Of a stretch of DNA of 64,000 bases, positions 44,346 to 55,185 are shown in pieces. Source of the stretch: Evernia prunastri. Taxonomy: Eukaryota; Ascomycota; Lecanoromycetes; Lecanorales; Parmeliaceae. Both the position numbers and the translations under genes were made by a program. The notes under the pieces are model-generated. The model had not been told where the DNA came from and ran no database searches. It saw nothing but the letters and a program-made list of their open reading frames with translations. Each line of letters opens with the position of its first letter. The stretch's first letter is position 1. The DNA lies in contig NKYR01000041.1 of the NCBI GenBank assembly GCA_003184365.1, forward strand, positions 240,156-304,155, written 5' to 3'.

Positions 44346-46319
44346 ATGCCTTCCTACGCCCAAATGGATCAGTCACCCCGGTCTATGGGTTTCTACAATG
44401 AGTTCGATACAATTGCCGAGCCAGGTCGAAGACCTCAGCCAATGTTCATGCGGCGAGCAAAAACGCGTCGAAGCAGGACTGCAGTCTCATTGTCAGTCAT
44501 CTGCGTTATCCTTATGGTCTGGGGATGGAAGAGCTCTGGCATAACCATAGTTAGCATCTCTGTCCGTGAACCCTAGAGTCCTCGCTCACTGTCATAGATA
44601 CCCACGACGTCCAGATTCACCAGCACCAGCCTGGCTCACGAACCAGAAACACCATTCTCGCCTGAGCTGGCAGGTGACACCGAAGCGCCGTTGCTCGCAC
44701 CACCGGTCAATACGACAACACTCGGCCTAAAAAAGACCAGTCCCGCCTTCCATCTCATCATACCCGCATCCGAATCCAACCCAGAGCTCTGCAAGACGCT
44801 ACTATCCTCATTCGTTCTCGGCTACCCATCGCCTACCTTGATCAACTACGGCAAGGTTTTCGAAGGAGCAGGATGGGACAAGGGATCCCATGCGGGTAAA
44901 ATTCGTGGGGTATACGACTTTCTCAATAATAAAAAGGAGGTCAAGGACGATGATCTGGTCTTGATCGTCGATGGCTATGACGTCTGGTTTCAGCTGCCGC
45001 CCGAAGTCATGATCAGAAGATACCATGCGATGGTGCTGGAGGCCAACCAACGCCTGCGAAGGCGGTATGGCATGGTAACGGACGGAAAGCCGGGAGATGG
45101 GACGGCAGAACTGGTGCACAAGTACACACAATCAGTTATCTTCGGCGCCGACAAGATTTGCTGGCCCAATCCAATCGAGGACCCAGCATGTGCTGCAATA
45201 CCTTACTCCGTTTTGCCTAAAGACGTCTATGGCCCACTGACAGACAAAGACCCTAACGCTTTCCACAATCGACCGCGGTACCTCAATTCCGGCACGGTCA
45301 TCGGCCCTGTCGCAGACGTACGCACCATCTACGAATACGCCGTTCAGAAAGTAGAGCAGAAAGATCAGGGCAAGATTGGCGACCAGTTCGTCTTTGCCGA
45401 AATTTTCGGCGAGCAGGAATTCCAACGCGAAACCATCCGCCGATCTTCTCAGAGTACCGGTGGCCGTTTCTATGATTGGCTCTCGAACACTCTTGGCACA
45501 TCAGAGTCACCGTTATCTGCCAACATCACGATAAACAATCTGACAACCGTAGCAGGTCAACGCTACGAATACAGCATTGGACTGGACTATGAATCTAGCC
45601 TTTTCCAAACCATGACACATTCGGCAAACGACCTCGAATTCATAGTCTACAATTCCTCCGCTTTCCTCTCCTCCATCCAAGCCGCCCATCCTTCCCTGCA
45701 CGGCCTCCCCTTCTTCCTCCCCACCGACATCCAAAAGCTGAAACCGCCCTTCTCCTTCGCCAGTCCAGGCGACCTAGCTACCAACCTCCAAGAGTCCAAA
45801 ACTTCCCTCCTCCTCCCCTACTCCTCGAAACTCGACGATCTCCCCGGTCGGTCCGCAGACGAGGACGACATGGCCAGCGAAGAAGACGAAGAAGAAGAAG
45901 GCGGCCAAGACCAAGCCCAAGCCCCAACCTGGCGCACCGTCCCCCTCGCGACAAACGTCTACGCCGCCTCCATCCCGCCCCTCCTGCACTTCAACGGCGA
46001 CAAGTCCCTGCTCGACACCTGGTGGCCGAAACTCTGGCACCAACCCTACGCCCGCGCCTTGCTCCGCGCCTTCGTCCGCAGCACCCAGGGCAGGACCGCC
46101 GCCGCCGCGGCCCGGGGCGGCCAGACGTGGTGGGACAGCCGGGGCGGGCGGGGCGGCGTCTGGACCGACCGCGGGGAGTGGCTCGCCTGGGGCGAGGTGT
46201 GCGAGGGGTGCGAGGAGGCGGTCTTCAACGACGGGAAGGGGGTGTGGGGGAAGGAGGAGGGGGAGACGAGGGTGGTGAATTCGTTCGGGAAGGTGATTAT
46301 CGGGGAGGACGAGGAGTGA
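44346..46319 (+). CDS. Type II membrane glycosyltransferase-like protein
   Basis: Exons 44346-44549 and 44598-46319, with a 48-nt intron, give 641 residues. A short cytosolic N-terminus with a basic patch (MRRAKTRRSRT) precedes one transmembrane anchor (about 45-62, VSLSVICVILMVWGW). This is the topology of Golgi glycosyltransferases. The lumenal part has AFHLIIPASESNPELCKTLL, then KIRGVYDFLNNKKEV and DDLVLIVDGYDVWFQLPPE at about 180-200. That last motif resembles the metal-binding DxD region of the PLOD/procollagen glycosyltransferase-like fold. VIFGADKICWPNP and RYLNSGTVIGP follow, as in that fold. An acidic linker (SEEDEEEEGGQD) lies in the C-terminal third. The acceptor is unknown; wall or secreted glycoproteins are likely. 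The last 650 bases are strikingly GC-rich. Confidence 0.85.
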
Positions 46320-47025
46320 GTGGGTGAGCGAGTGAGTGAGTGAGTGGCTGATTATGGCTGGCGAGGAGATTGGCTTGGCTAAGTAGCTAGGGTTGGCGAG
46401 GGGATTGCTTGGCTTGGCTAGGCTAGCTAAGACTGGTCAGAGAACGCGGTGAAATTTCGGAACTGGAAGGAGAGAGGAGGGCATAGGGGAAGGGGGAAAG
46501 AGGGGAAGAAGGTTGTCAAGGCGTTTTGAAGATGGAGGAGGAGGGGAAAATGGGTGTTTGGCGAAACGAAGGAACACTGCTGCTTTTTTTCAGCGTGGAT
46601 ATACCCATGGAGCTTACCGACAGGGGCTGGCGTTTGATGAATGAATGTGAGCTCTTCGATCATGAATCAAGAAATACAAAGCTTGAGCATCCATTCCAAC
46701 TTCCACTGCAACTCCGCGTGAGAAGATCATGCGTTATAATCTGATATCTTGAAGACTTTTATCCGAAATATCTGGTTCTTCTATGTTCTCTATTAATCAC
46801 CTATCAATCATACAAGACGTAGAGTAGCGGTATTATCTAAGTGTCGCTTTTGTTGCCAGTTCCATCGGTCCAACGCCCGCGCTATTCATGCCATTATCCT
46901 GCCCATGCTTGACGCTCATGATGCCAGATATACAGGGAGACATGCCTTCGTATCATAAGAGACATGCCGAGAAAATGTGTAGACAACGAACCGAAGGCAG
47001 ATGATGGTGAGACGGCCCACAGCTC
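46320..47025. other. Convergent intergenic region with short tandem repeats
   Basis: It begins with GTGA repeats (46320-46348) and GGCTTGGCTAGG-type repeats (46365-46435) just after the glycosyltransferase stop. A G/A-rich tract follows (46465-46560). I see no gene. Confidence 0.55.
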
Positions 47026-48610
47026 TCACAGCCAGAAGAGGAACCCCAACATTACCCCAACTAGTCCTACACCCATGCCTGCCACCTCGTTACCGGTATG
47101 CATCGCGGCGGCATCACCCTTCTTCGCAGTGGAGGAGGGTTTCGCATTGCCTGTAGCTGATCCACCAAGGCCCCCAGTTGATGTAGCTGCCAGATCGATG
47201 GTCTGGCCGACGCTGGGGAGGGACTGGGTGGGGTCGACAATCCATCCGTTCACCGTAGATGTCGGGCAAGCTATGGGCGTGAGGCTAGATGCCGAGGCCG
47301 AATAGGCTGAAAGTGCCACACCGGTCGGGTGTAGGGTGGCCCAATGGCTCTTCAAGTTGCTGTAGTCAGGACTCACAGGCATCGGGGTACCGGTACGAAT
47401 GTAGCCATCCAATGCGGCCGTGTTGGTCATGTCGTTGACTTTGGGACCGTAGGAGATGAGACCGTAGTCGTTCGTTTCCTCGATCCACTCGTAGACAATG
47501 GCCCCCGAGAACACGTCTTCCATGTCCTTGCCAAGGATCGAGTCCATGTCGTCGAATGTTCGGGGCTTGGGTATCCGGCATCCAGTCTCCGAGATAAAGA
47601 TGGGGATCTGAAGGCCAGTTGCATTTTGGACGAGTTCGTTGTAGCCACTGCCGTCAAAGGAGGATTGACCACACCACTCGTAGACGTTCAAAGAGAAGAA
47701 ATCGGCCGCGTCTGCTGGGTCGGAACCGCATGCAAAGTAGTTCTGAAGCATAGGGCGAAGACTTGGGATATCAGCTACAAGGTTGGCGGTCAGTCTGAGT
47801 AATGTGTAATTGCAAGAATCCATGAATGTATTCGGTGTTCTGGGAATAGTGCAGCTGCCGTTGTGTGCTGTGAGGGAAATCCAGAAACATACCTCCAGAG
47901 TAGCCAACAGGGATGTCACGGTACTTCTTTGACTGCCGGTAAGCCTTGACATCTCGGATGCCGGCTTTGACGAAAGGAGCTGTGTCGGAGCCATTGACTA
48001 ACAGCCAAGTTAGTGCTATACTTGCTAGCAGGTGTTATCACTGACGGAATGTCAAAGCCTCATTGGCGACGAAGACCCCAGCCAGATTGTCGTACTGCTC
48101 GAAAGCGTCTAATACTGCTTCAAAGGCGGACAGTTGAGTTTGGTTCCATGCTGGCAGTGCCTGTGTAGATAGAAAGGTCAGCAGGATGCTAGTGTCCATC
48201 GAGAGTGCTTGACTTGCCTGGTTGAATTGGGTGTCGAAGGTGTCCAAGTCGAGGAATAGGTAGATGCCAAACGAGGCAAAGGCACTCATGCATGCATCGT
48301 GGTCGGCAGTGGAGTCTACATGATATACGCGTATAGTATTGGCACCGAGGTCTGCCATCGAGGCAGCGTCGAGCATGCATTGAGTCGCGTTGGTGAGGGG
48401 GTCGAGGGAGGTAAGCTGGTACGCAACGCCTGATGACTTTGTTAGAGATACGACAGCAATTGCATTGATGATAGGCTTACCTTTGATGTAGTATTGTGTT
48501 CCATTGGAAAAGAAGAACTTGGCTCCAACAGCAGAGATGGTGGGCATATCTATAGCCGCAACGGCGTGGACGGCTGCCAACACAGCGAGCGAGAAAGCTT
48601 TGGTGAACAT
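47026..48610 (-). CDS. GH72 beta-1,3-glucanosyltransferase, GPI-anchored (Gas/Gel type)
   Basis: This enzyme cuts and re-joins beta-1,3-glucan chains to lengthen wall glucan, acting outside the plasma membrane. Exons 48610-48481, 48429-48046, 47997-47893 and 47774-47026 give 455 residues. There is a signal peptide (MFTKAFSLAVLAAVHAVAA). Catalytic glutamates fit GH72: E167 in FVANE (acid/base) and E269 in FISETGC (nucleophile). Other family pieces are NTIRVYHVD, the DIPVGYSG segment, NVYEWCG and SGAIVYEW. A Ser/Thr-rich stretch follows, then a hydrophobic C-terminus (GVGLVGVMLGFLFWL), the GPI-attachment signal. The Cys-rich CBM43 module found in some Gas proteins is absent. Intron 2 has a less usual donor, GTCAGT. 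The GPI pathway gene gpi15 is also in this window. Confidence 0.95.
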
Positions 48611-49316
48611 GATGAGGGTGATGGTCTCGGACAGCGGGGATTACGAGAAGGGATGCTCTGAGGAGCGGATGCTTTTCCAACGGCCAGGCTGAAGGTATGA
48701 AAGAGAGACAATGGTTCGTTGGACGGTGATTGCGGGTAGAAGAACAACAGCCGCTCGCTGCCAAGTAAACAGAGATGAATTGGCGACGGTAGAAGGAGAG
48801 AAGTGGTGGAAATGGGAGGAGTCAATCCAACTGGAACGAATGTACTCTGCGCAAAGGCAGGTTTGTTTACAATGAAGAAGATGAAGATGAAGATGAAGAA
48901 GAAGATGAAGAAGAAGAAGAAGAAGAGAAAGTGGAAGATGGGTGTGGATGCAATCATGGCGATCCAGAGATTCTGGGGAAGGTGCAGCCTAGGTATGGTA
49001 ACTTTGACACCACGCTTTCCCCTTTGCAAATTAGTTCCCGCTGATAACAGTTGATTGCGCGGCCCACCGGCCATGCTCGACATAAATACCTTAAGTAAAG
49101 TATCAAGTATCATCGTTCTTGCCCCACCACTATGTATGTGGGACGAAACCAATAAAGAATGAGGAACAATGAACGACCTTTCTTTCTGCAAACAATAACA
49201 TTGATCCTTGTAGTAGCAGAATAATACGGCGCGGACACCTTGTATATTAATCATTATCCATTATGGAAAAGGTCAAAGTATTTACAAGAATGGAAGCTAG
49301 TAGCCCCTAGTCGTCA
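48611..49316. other. Upstream region of the GH72 gene
   Basis: About 700 bases between the start of the GH72 gene and the stop of the same-strand GH5 gene. It contains the GAA/GAT microsatellite. No TATA box is evident. Confidence 0.5.
48868..48936. repeat. GAA/GAT microsatellite
   Basis: About 70 bases of AAGATG and AAGAAG units on the + strand. The reverse strand codes Phe/Ile runs in a meaningless frame. It lies about 260 bases upstream of the GH72 start. Confidence 0.85.
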
Positions 49317-50835
49317 TCACTGCGTGGCAACTGGGTTCTTCGCCAACATGGCAGCCGCGTGCTCATACGCCAAAACCTCATAGTCACTGCCCGCCGTGGT
49401 ATTGTAATAAATAGCATAATCGTCAAAAGGGTTAATGGACAGCGTTGTCGCGAACTGCCAGAAGGAGTCATACGCGATACTGGTGTTCAGGAGCGTGGTC
49501 TGCTGCCAAGGTTTGCAGATGGCCGAGTGGTTGGCCGTGTTGGTCGAGCCGTACTCCTCGAAGACGACCGGCTTCCCCGCCGCTTTGCCCGCCGCGTTGT
49601 GCTGCACGATCCACTCGTTGCCCCAGGTCTCGTTGTAGCCCCACGAATCCGGGTAGAGGTGGAAGGTGCCGTAGTCGAGCGTCGTGATGGCGAGGTTCTT
49701 GACAAAGTCCACCCCTTCGTACCCGGAGTAGGCGTACGAGCCGTCACCCACGGGCGGTGTCATCCACCCTTCGTCGCCGAGGGCCACCATGTGCTGCGGA
49801 TCCAAGGATTTGATGTACGCGCTGATGCCCGAGGCCCAGTTGGTGATGACCGAGGTCGAGCATCCGGAGCAGCGCGGCTCGTTGCACAGTTCCCATGCGA
49901 AGATGGCCGCGGAGTTCTTGTAGCGGTTGACGATCAGGTTGATGTAATTTTTGTACGCGGCCTGAGATTTGGCGTCGGTGTACCATGAGGTCGAATTCCC
50001 TCCGAACGCGGTCGTGTACGCCGGTTTTCCCCCTAGGTCGCCCCAGTTGTTGGCGAGCGGTAAGACCAGCTTCACGCCTTTGGCTTCCGCCGTTGAGACT
50101 ACGTAGTCGAGCCTTGGGATGCCTTTTCTGTTCTCAGCTGTGCTGCTTTGCAATTCAGCGGCGCACCTACCCGTGTTCGAGTCAAAATTGAAGTACTGGC
50201 CACTCGAGTTCAAGACCTGATAGTACACGCCAGATGCGGTGGCAGCATTGTTGGTTTCGCTAAATCCCCACACACGGGCAACTTTCAGTTGAGACTGCAT
50301 GCGGTTAGGTTGAGGTGCGAGAACGAGGCTTGACGATCACCCACCAAGGCAAGGTCGGCAAAGACGTTGAAAACATCAGCATTGTTCTGGAGCTGGCCGA
50401 GCCACCACGCGTTGGTTCCTATTGCGAGGGTCAGCTACCTTCATCTCGCATTATTACAGGGGAGGTAATACCAGCGAAATATTGCGTTTTGGATTGAATC
50501 TGGAACAGCCTGCCGTTTCTGGACGCGAAAGGCCCTCCGCCGGCGCCGATTGGAACTGTTGGCGTTGGATATGTCGCCGTTGATGACAAGGTCGATGAGA
50601 CTTTAGTGGTAGGCAAAGCAACAGTCGATGAACTCTTTGATGTGACGATAGCCGACTTTGACGTAGCCGTAGAACTCTTCGCCGAAGTGGACGATGATTT
50701 TGATGTCGTTGTGGAAGTTTTTGACGTGGATAAGATGAGGTTCTGAACGCTATTTGCAGCTGGAGCACCATTGACTACAGGGAGTTGCAAGAGCATATAA
50801 AGGGCAAACACGCCAATGGAATTGAAGAGATTCAT
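49317..50835 (-). CDS. GH5 subfamily 7 endo-beta-1,4-mannanase, secreted
   Basis: This enzyme should hydrolyse mannan, glucomannan and galactomannan outside the cell. Exons 50835-50472, 50418-50345 and 50294-49317 give 471 residues. A signal peptide (about 1-23) is followed by an 80-residue Ser/Thr/Lys-rich linker with near-repeats (TSKSSSTSAKSSTATSK), probably O-glycosylated. There is no cellulose-binding module. The catalytic domain begins at GRLFQIQSKTQYFAGTNAWWLG, formed across the first splice. Active-site regions are ARVWGFSE, WELCNEPRC with acid/base E285, and VVFEEYG with the nucleophile at 392-393. A short stretch near 50160-50195 could be a tiny extra intron; I kept it coding since it is in frame and under 45 nt. 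A second mannanase of another family lies 2.4 kb away in divergent orientation. Confidence 0.93.
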
Positions 50836-51461
50836 GGCTGTAGAGCGTGTTAGTAAGGAAAGATGTCCGACCTGGTCTGATTTGTCCCTAGTTTTCTGAA
50901 CGACCCATGGCTAATATTTAAGAAAAGCTGTGTTGTTCTAGGCTGCCCATAGAGTTGAAGCTGAGCTAGTCATGGCTAACGATCAAAAGCCACAAAAATC
51001 TAGACTGAACAAAGATCAGACTTGTAGAGAAGCCTTAATATAAAGCTGATGTAGGTACCATACAATTTTTCAACGGCCCAAACCGAGTGGGGAAAGAGTG
51101 GTTCCTGGAGCGATCGAAGACGTATCTTGTGCTCTACCAAATAGGAAGGTCTGGAGATTGGTTCATTGTTGGAAACGTGGCGGTCAGGTAGGGCGAGCCA
51201 AACCGAGGTTATGCACGCCATCTTTCATGCAAATGGAAAGGGATAACTGCTGTTAGAAGGCAATTTTTCCTGGTGTACCAGTGTCTGGCTGATGGCTAGA
51301 ACGCCATTGGCCAGAAAGCTAAAGGATAGTGGGATTTTGGGAAATGATTGGAGAGATGCGGGGGAAACCCCGGAGAATTATCTGCCAATCAGGAAGAAAG
51401 TTTACAAGCCAAGTCTGGTAGAGCCATACGCTACGTATAGCCGCGCAAATCATTTGCGAAA

Positions 51462-52292
51462 ATGCTGACACGAGACGGCCCTCAACAGACGCCGATCCCA
51501 ATATATATGAATAAAGTTTTTGACCACTTCGGCCGGCTCAGGTTCTATCAAATACACCAGCGAGCTGTCCCGAATGGTTCTTTCCATTTTGGATGTAACG
51601 ATATGATCTGTCATTTTAGCTGGTATGTTCTACTTGTGGCCTTTGGACAAGCGCCCAGCAGTAGCGAGACCGAGACTTCAGGCCCAGAATTTGAAAGAAA
51701 GGCATTAGGCAGCGTTCCGATGAATGAACGAAATGGGTACACAAAGCCGCGGGTAAACCCATCTTCGGCAGCGATAAGTACGACGAGCAACTGCGGTCCA
51801 AACAATGGCCATATAGGATTAACCCCGACCCCTTGCTTGAACGACCCTCTCATATCATCTGCACCAGTGCTCAAATCCTTTGGACATGATTGGGCTGTCG
51901 CCCTTACTGTTTCTCTTACCTCGCTCCTCGTTTTAGTTCTTTGTAACTTTGGGAAGACCGGAATCTGTATTTGGCGCTGGTGGACTGGTGGTGAAGCCGA
52001 AAGTTGGGGGCTCATGAGGTCAGTAGTTTGTTTTTGCAGCATCGTCTTCGGGCTCGTTACCGGATACGTAGCTGGAATCGATACTTTGCCGCCCCTAATC
52101 GTCACTGTCGATGGGATGCTCCCTCTTATTTCCGGTCAACTGTGGTTCATTCGCCACGATTTGGTGTCTGGTCCTCTGCTCTTGAGCATATCTTGTTCCC
52201 AAATCTCGATGGTCGTTCGTTTCACTCCATGTTCAAGGGTTGCTGTGCACCTCGTAGCCATACCAGATTGTGTGGTTGCACAACCTGTGTAG
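51462..52292 (+). CDS. Doubtful membrane-protein ORF
   Basis: A single frame of 276 residues. The first 120 residues are of mixed composition with no clear motif. After about 140 come hydrophobic stretches (WAVALTVSLTSLLVLVLCNF, SVVCFCSIVFGLVTGYVAGI, then PPLIVTVDGMLPLI) that could be three or four membrane helices. This resembles small fungal integral-membrane proteins, but I recognise no family. A TATATATGAATAAAG sequence lies just inside the 5' end, which would suit a start further downstream (for example at 51602). It could also be a multi-exon gene not resolved here. Confidence 0.35.
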   Translation: MLTRDGPQQTPIPIYMNKVFDHFGRLRFYQIHQRAVPNGSFHFGCNDMICHFSWYVLLVAFGQAPSSSETETSGPEFERKALGSVPMNERNGYTKPRVNPSSAAISTTSNCGPNNGHIGLTPTPCLNDPLISSAPVLKSFGHDWAVALTVSLTSLLVLVLCNFGKTGICIWRWWTGGEAESWGLMRSVVCFCSIVFGLVTGYVAGIDTLPPLIVTVDGMLPLISGQLWFIRHDLVSGPLLLSISCSQISMVVRFTPCSRVAVHLVAIPDCVVAQPV

Positions 52293-53138
52293 ATGTCCTG
52301 TTTGGCTGTGGTCAAGCAGGTCCGCGTGACTCGAACAGCTAGAGTATGCAGCCATCATGATGAACACTATGGAAAGATAAAATAATAAGGCAAGGTCAAG
52401 AGTGGCCTCCAACATACCATACAGCTGCGGGCTCTGGATGTGGGGCGAAGATGTTTCAGATGAACTTGTGGCACCAGCAGCAAGCCAGGCAGCTACGCCC
52501 GGTCAGACTCGTATATTCGGAGAGAGACCGGAAAGGGAGTGATGAATGATGAATTCCAATACATACCAAGAGCTCGGAATGGCACAGACGTTGTAGCGGT
52601 GATGGCGAAACACGAGAAGACGGGAAGTCCTGAAGAGCGTCATCGCTAGGGGTTGGTTTTAAGGCCCCTTCGTTCGCGCGCGATTAAAACGGATGCAACC
52701 CCGCCCCCACACGCATCCTAAGCTCAGCCTCCTCAACCTCTCTACATCGCCGTCAATCAATCCTGCACTTCTGTTCACGCCATGGGCGAAAATGTACCAC
52801 GCTCCATCGGCTTCGATCAAACCTCTCGAATTGGCCAAACGTCTATCACTTCGATAATCTTGCAGAACGTATTTTTGGACATCCAAGATCGGCCCCCAAA
52901 TATCGGAAGCATCCTTTTCGCTATGTAGGTCCCGTCGTTTCACGTTGCGCCGAAGACGTGCAGAAACCCAAAACAACCCACCATAAACATCGTCATGGCC
53001 CGGGGCAAGGTCGTTTACCTGAACCATACGAGGTGCTGGTCGGCCCCTCCCTGTGGCGTGGGTGACAGCGTCGAAACAAGGAGACCCCAAATTCCCGATA
53101 TCTTTCTGCGTAACAAAACCATGGTGGTTATCTCTTTC

Positions 53139-53148
53139 CTATAAAAAG
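53139..53148 (+). promoter_or_regulatory. TATA box of the GH26 gene
   Basis: CTATAAAAAGG lies about 145 bases before the start codon and ahead of a CT/CA-rich leader. It fits a strongly inducible secreted-enzyme gene. Confidence 0.65.
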
Positions 53149-53287
53149 GGTCGTGGCATCTCTTCTATCTCCACCGTAAGACAATATCACAATCATCTTC
53201 ATTTTTGCACTTGCAAAACACCAAGGTGATCCGTTGAACTTCTCTTAACCTTCTCTTCTACCAGCCCATCAGTGGTTCATTTCCAAG

Positions 53288-54644
53288 ATGAAAGCCTACA
53301 CAATGTGTCTTCTTGCTCTGGCGGCTGTCTCCTTAGCACGTCCAAATCCTTCAGGGGGTGGAGGTGAAGGGTCAGGTCAAGGGCAAGGGGGATACCACCC
53401 ATCAAAGTGGCAGAATCAAAAGTACTACAAAGCCAAGAGCACTTCCCAAGGAGGTGAAGGTGGCGCGGGAAGCCCAGCAACCACAGCTTTCCCAACCATG
53501 AGCTCTGTAGTCGGTGGCTACGGTGGAGCCGGCACCGGTGGATATCAACCGCCAGCACCCACGAGCTCAGCTCAAGGCAGCGCTCAATATTCCGACAAAT
53601 CTGAGCAATCACCCGATGGATCCAGTCCTGGGAACAGCGGCAGTCAATCTCTGGGATCTGGCCCGTCAGGCGTAGCAGGCTCCACTCCCGTCTCAACTGG
53701 CACTAGCTCCACCGGCAACACGACAACTGGAGTTACCAAATCCAATGGCAAGATCACGTTGCCTGCTGGTTGCCAGGGTGTGAACAATATCGGCTTCGGA
53801 TGGCTGCCTGACTACAACGGCGCGAGTCTGGAAACTGACGAAAGTGCAGTCGGGAACAAGCATCCTTGCTTTGCTGGATACTATGGCCAGACCGGTTTAT
53901 CGGGATGGAACGACGGAGCGCAGATAACAGATAATATCGCTGTAAGTAGCGCATCTTCATTATCCGTCAAATGCTCGCTGACATTCTGGTAAGGACGCTC
54001 AATCCGGCGGTAAACCCTATCCGATTTTCATTGCATCGGTCATGCCACAGGGGACTCCTTTGAGTCAATTTACGGAAGGCTCCGATGTAGTTAATTCTAT
54101 CGCGAACGCCATGACGAAGTTAACAGCAGCCGGCTTCACAGTCTTCCTTCGATTCGCCCATGAGATGAACTGGTACGACTCGGCCGAAGCTAAAAATGTT
54201 TATACGGGCTCCACTGAGGACTTTTCGAACGCATGGGGTGCCGTCTCCGTTGCAGTGAAAAATATGCCTGATGTATACATGTACTGGTCGCCAAACTACG
54301 ACGGCAGTGCCACGGACTTGGTTAGCTCAGGCTGGTACCCAACTCAAGGCACTGTGGACATCATTGGTATGGACATCTATCCTAAGGGTGGAAGTACTTT
54401 TGCGGGCGAGTACCAGAACTTTTGCTCGAACTGGCCCAATACACCCTTCGTCATTGGAGAGACTGGGTCTGCGAATGGGGGAAGCACCAACGACAAACAC
54501 GCATGGCTTCAGCAGCTCACGAGTCCGTCTGCTTTACAGGCCTGCCCGAATTACCTCGGATTTTCATGGTTCGAATACCTCAAAGACGGCGATGATTTCA
54601 GGATCGCAACGGGAGGAAACACAGCGTACCAAGGTGTTTTGTAG
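53288..54644 (+). CDS. GH26 endo-beta-mannanase-like secreted glycosidase
   Basis: Exons 53288-53941 and 53994-54644, with a 52-nt intron, give 434 residues. A signal peptide (MKAYTMCLLALAAVSLA) precedes about 140 residues rich in Gly, Ser, Gln and Pro (GGGGEGSGQGQGG; TSTGNTTTG), a long flexible spacer. The catalytic domain starts near ITLPAGCQGVNNIGFGWLPD. GH26-type active-site pieces are VFLRFAHEMNWYDS, with acid/base Glu at about 275, and FVIGETGS, with nucleophile Glu at about 373. VYMYWSPNYDG and VDIIGMDIYPKGG lie between them. Family GH26 is my call from these motifs; substrate beta-mannan is inferred, as some relatives act on other beta-glycans. The spacer has no binding module at its free end, which is odd for so long a linker. 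Confidence 0.9.
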
Positions 54645-55185
54645 AGGCTAGATGGCAAGGTTACGCTTGCGTGTCATCATAAGAGGGTTTCGAGCGTGTC
54701 ACGTTATTCTTTGAACGACCACTCTCTCTTCCATCCCAGACAGCTGTTTTGAATCCGAGAGCAAATCGCTTGTGGCCTTTGATGTCGCGCCGCGCGATGC
54801 GGGAGCGCATATACAGTCTATGAGACCTACCTTAGCTGTCTCCTTGTAGAAGGCGTATAGAGACTGGATAGGCTGTAGATCTTGCTCCTTCAAATAAGGA
54901 TTTGGCGGCTTTTTTATCTCAACGAATTAAACTTCGTTGACCAACATTTCGGATCCCTTGGCACTCTATCGATAACGCGCTTAAACTCGGCCAACTTGTT
55001 TCCCTTCGAACCACCATGGTTCATTTACACCTGTCTGATGTTGCGGCGAAAGCCCAGGATTCAACTAGGTAGTATAACAGATGGTGACTCTGTAAAAGGT
55101 AGATCGTTGATGTCTATCCGACTTTTCAATCACCAACTCTACTTCTGCCTTAAGCCCACAACCTGGGAATGTTCTCTCCTCGTCC
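54645..55185. other. Intergenic region upstream of the BTB gene
   Basis: About 540 bases, with short frames of no family likeness. I see no TATA box or RNA gene. Confidence 0.5.

Larger units (their letters stand above)
50836..53287. other. Divergent 2.4 kb region between two mannanase genes
   Basis: The outer parts are the promoters of the GH5 (left) and GH26 (right) genes. The centre holds a doubtful membrane-protein ORF, listed separately. A minus-strand frame at 52659-53090 has no family features and is not called. Confidence 0.55.

Noticed and set aside
50160..50200. Extra intron in the GH5 mannanase gene
   Set aside because: In-phase donor/acceptor choices give introns of only 33-39 nt, shorter than any other here; the sequence stays open in frame.
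52659..53090. 143-residue minus-strand ORF upstream of the GH26 gene
   Set aside because: No domain, no signal peptide, and it lies in the probable GH26 promoter.
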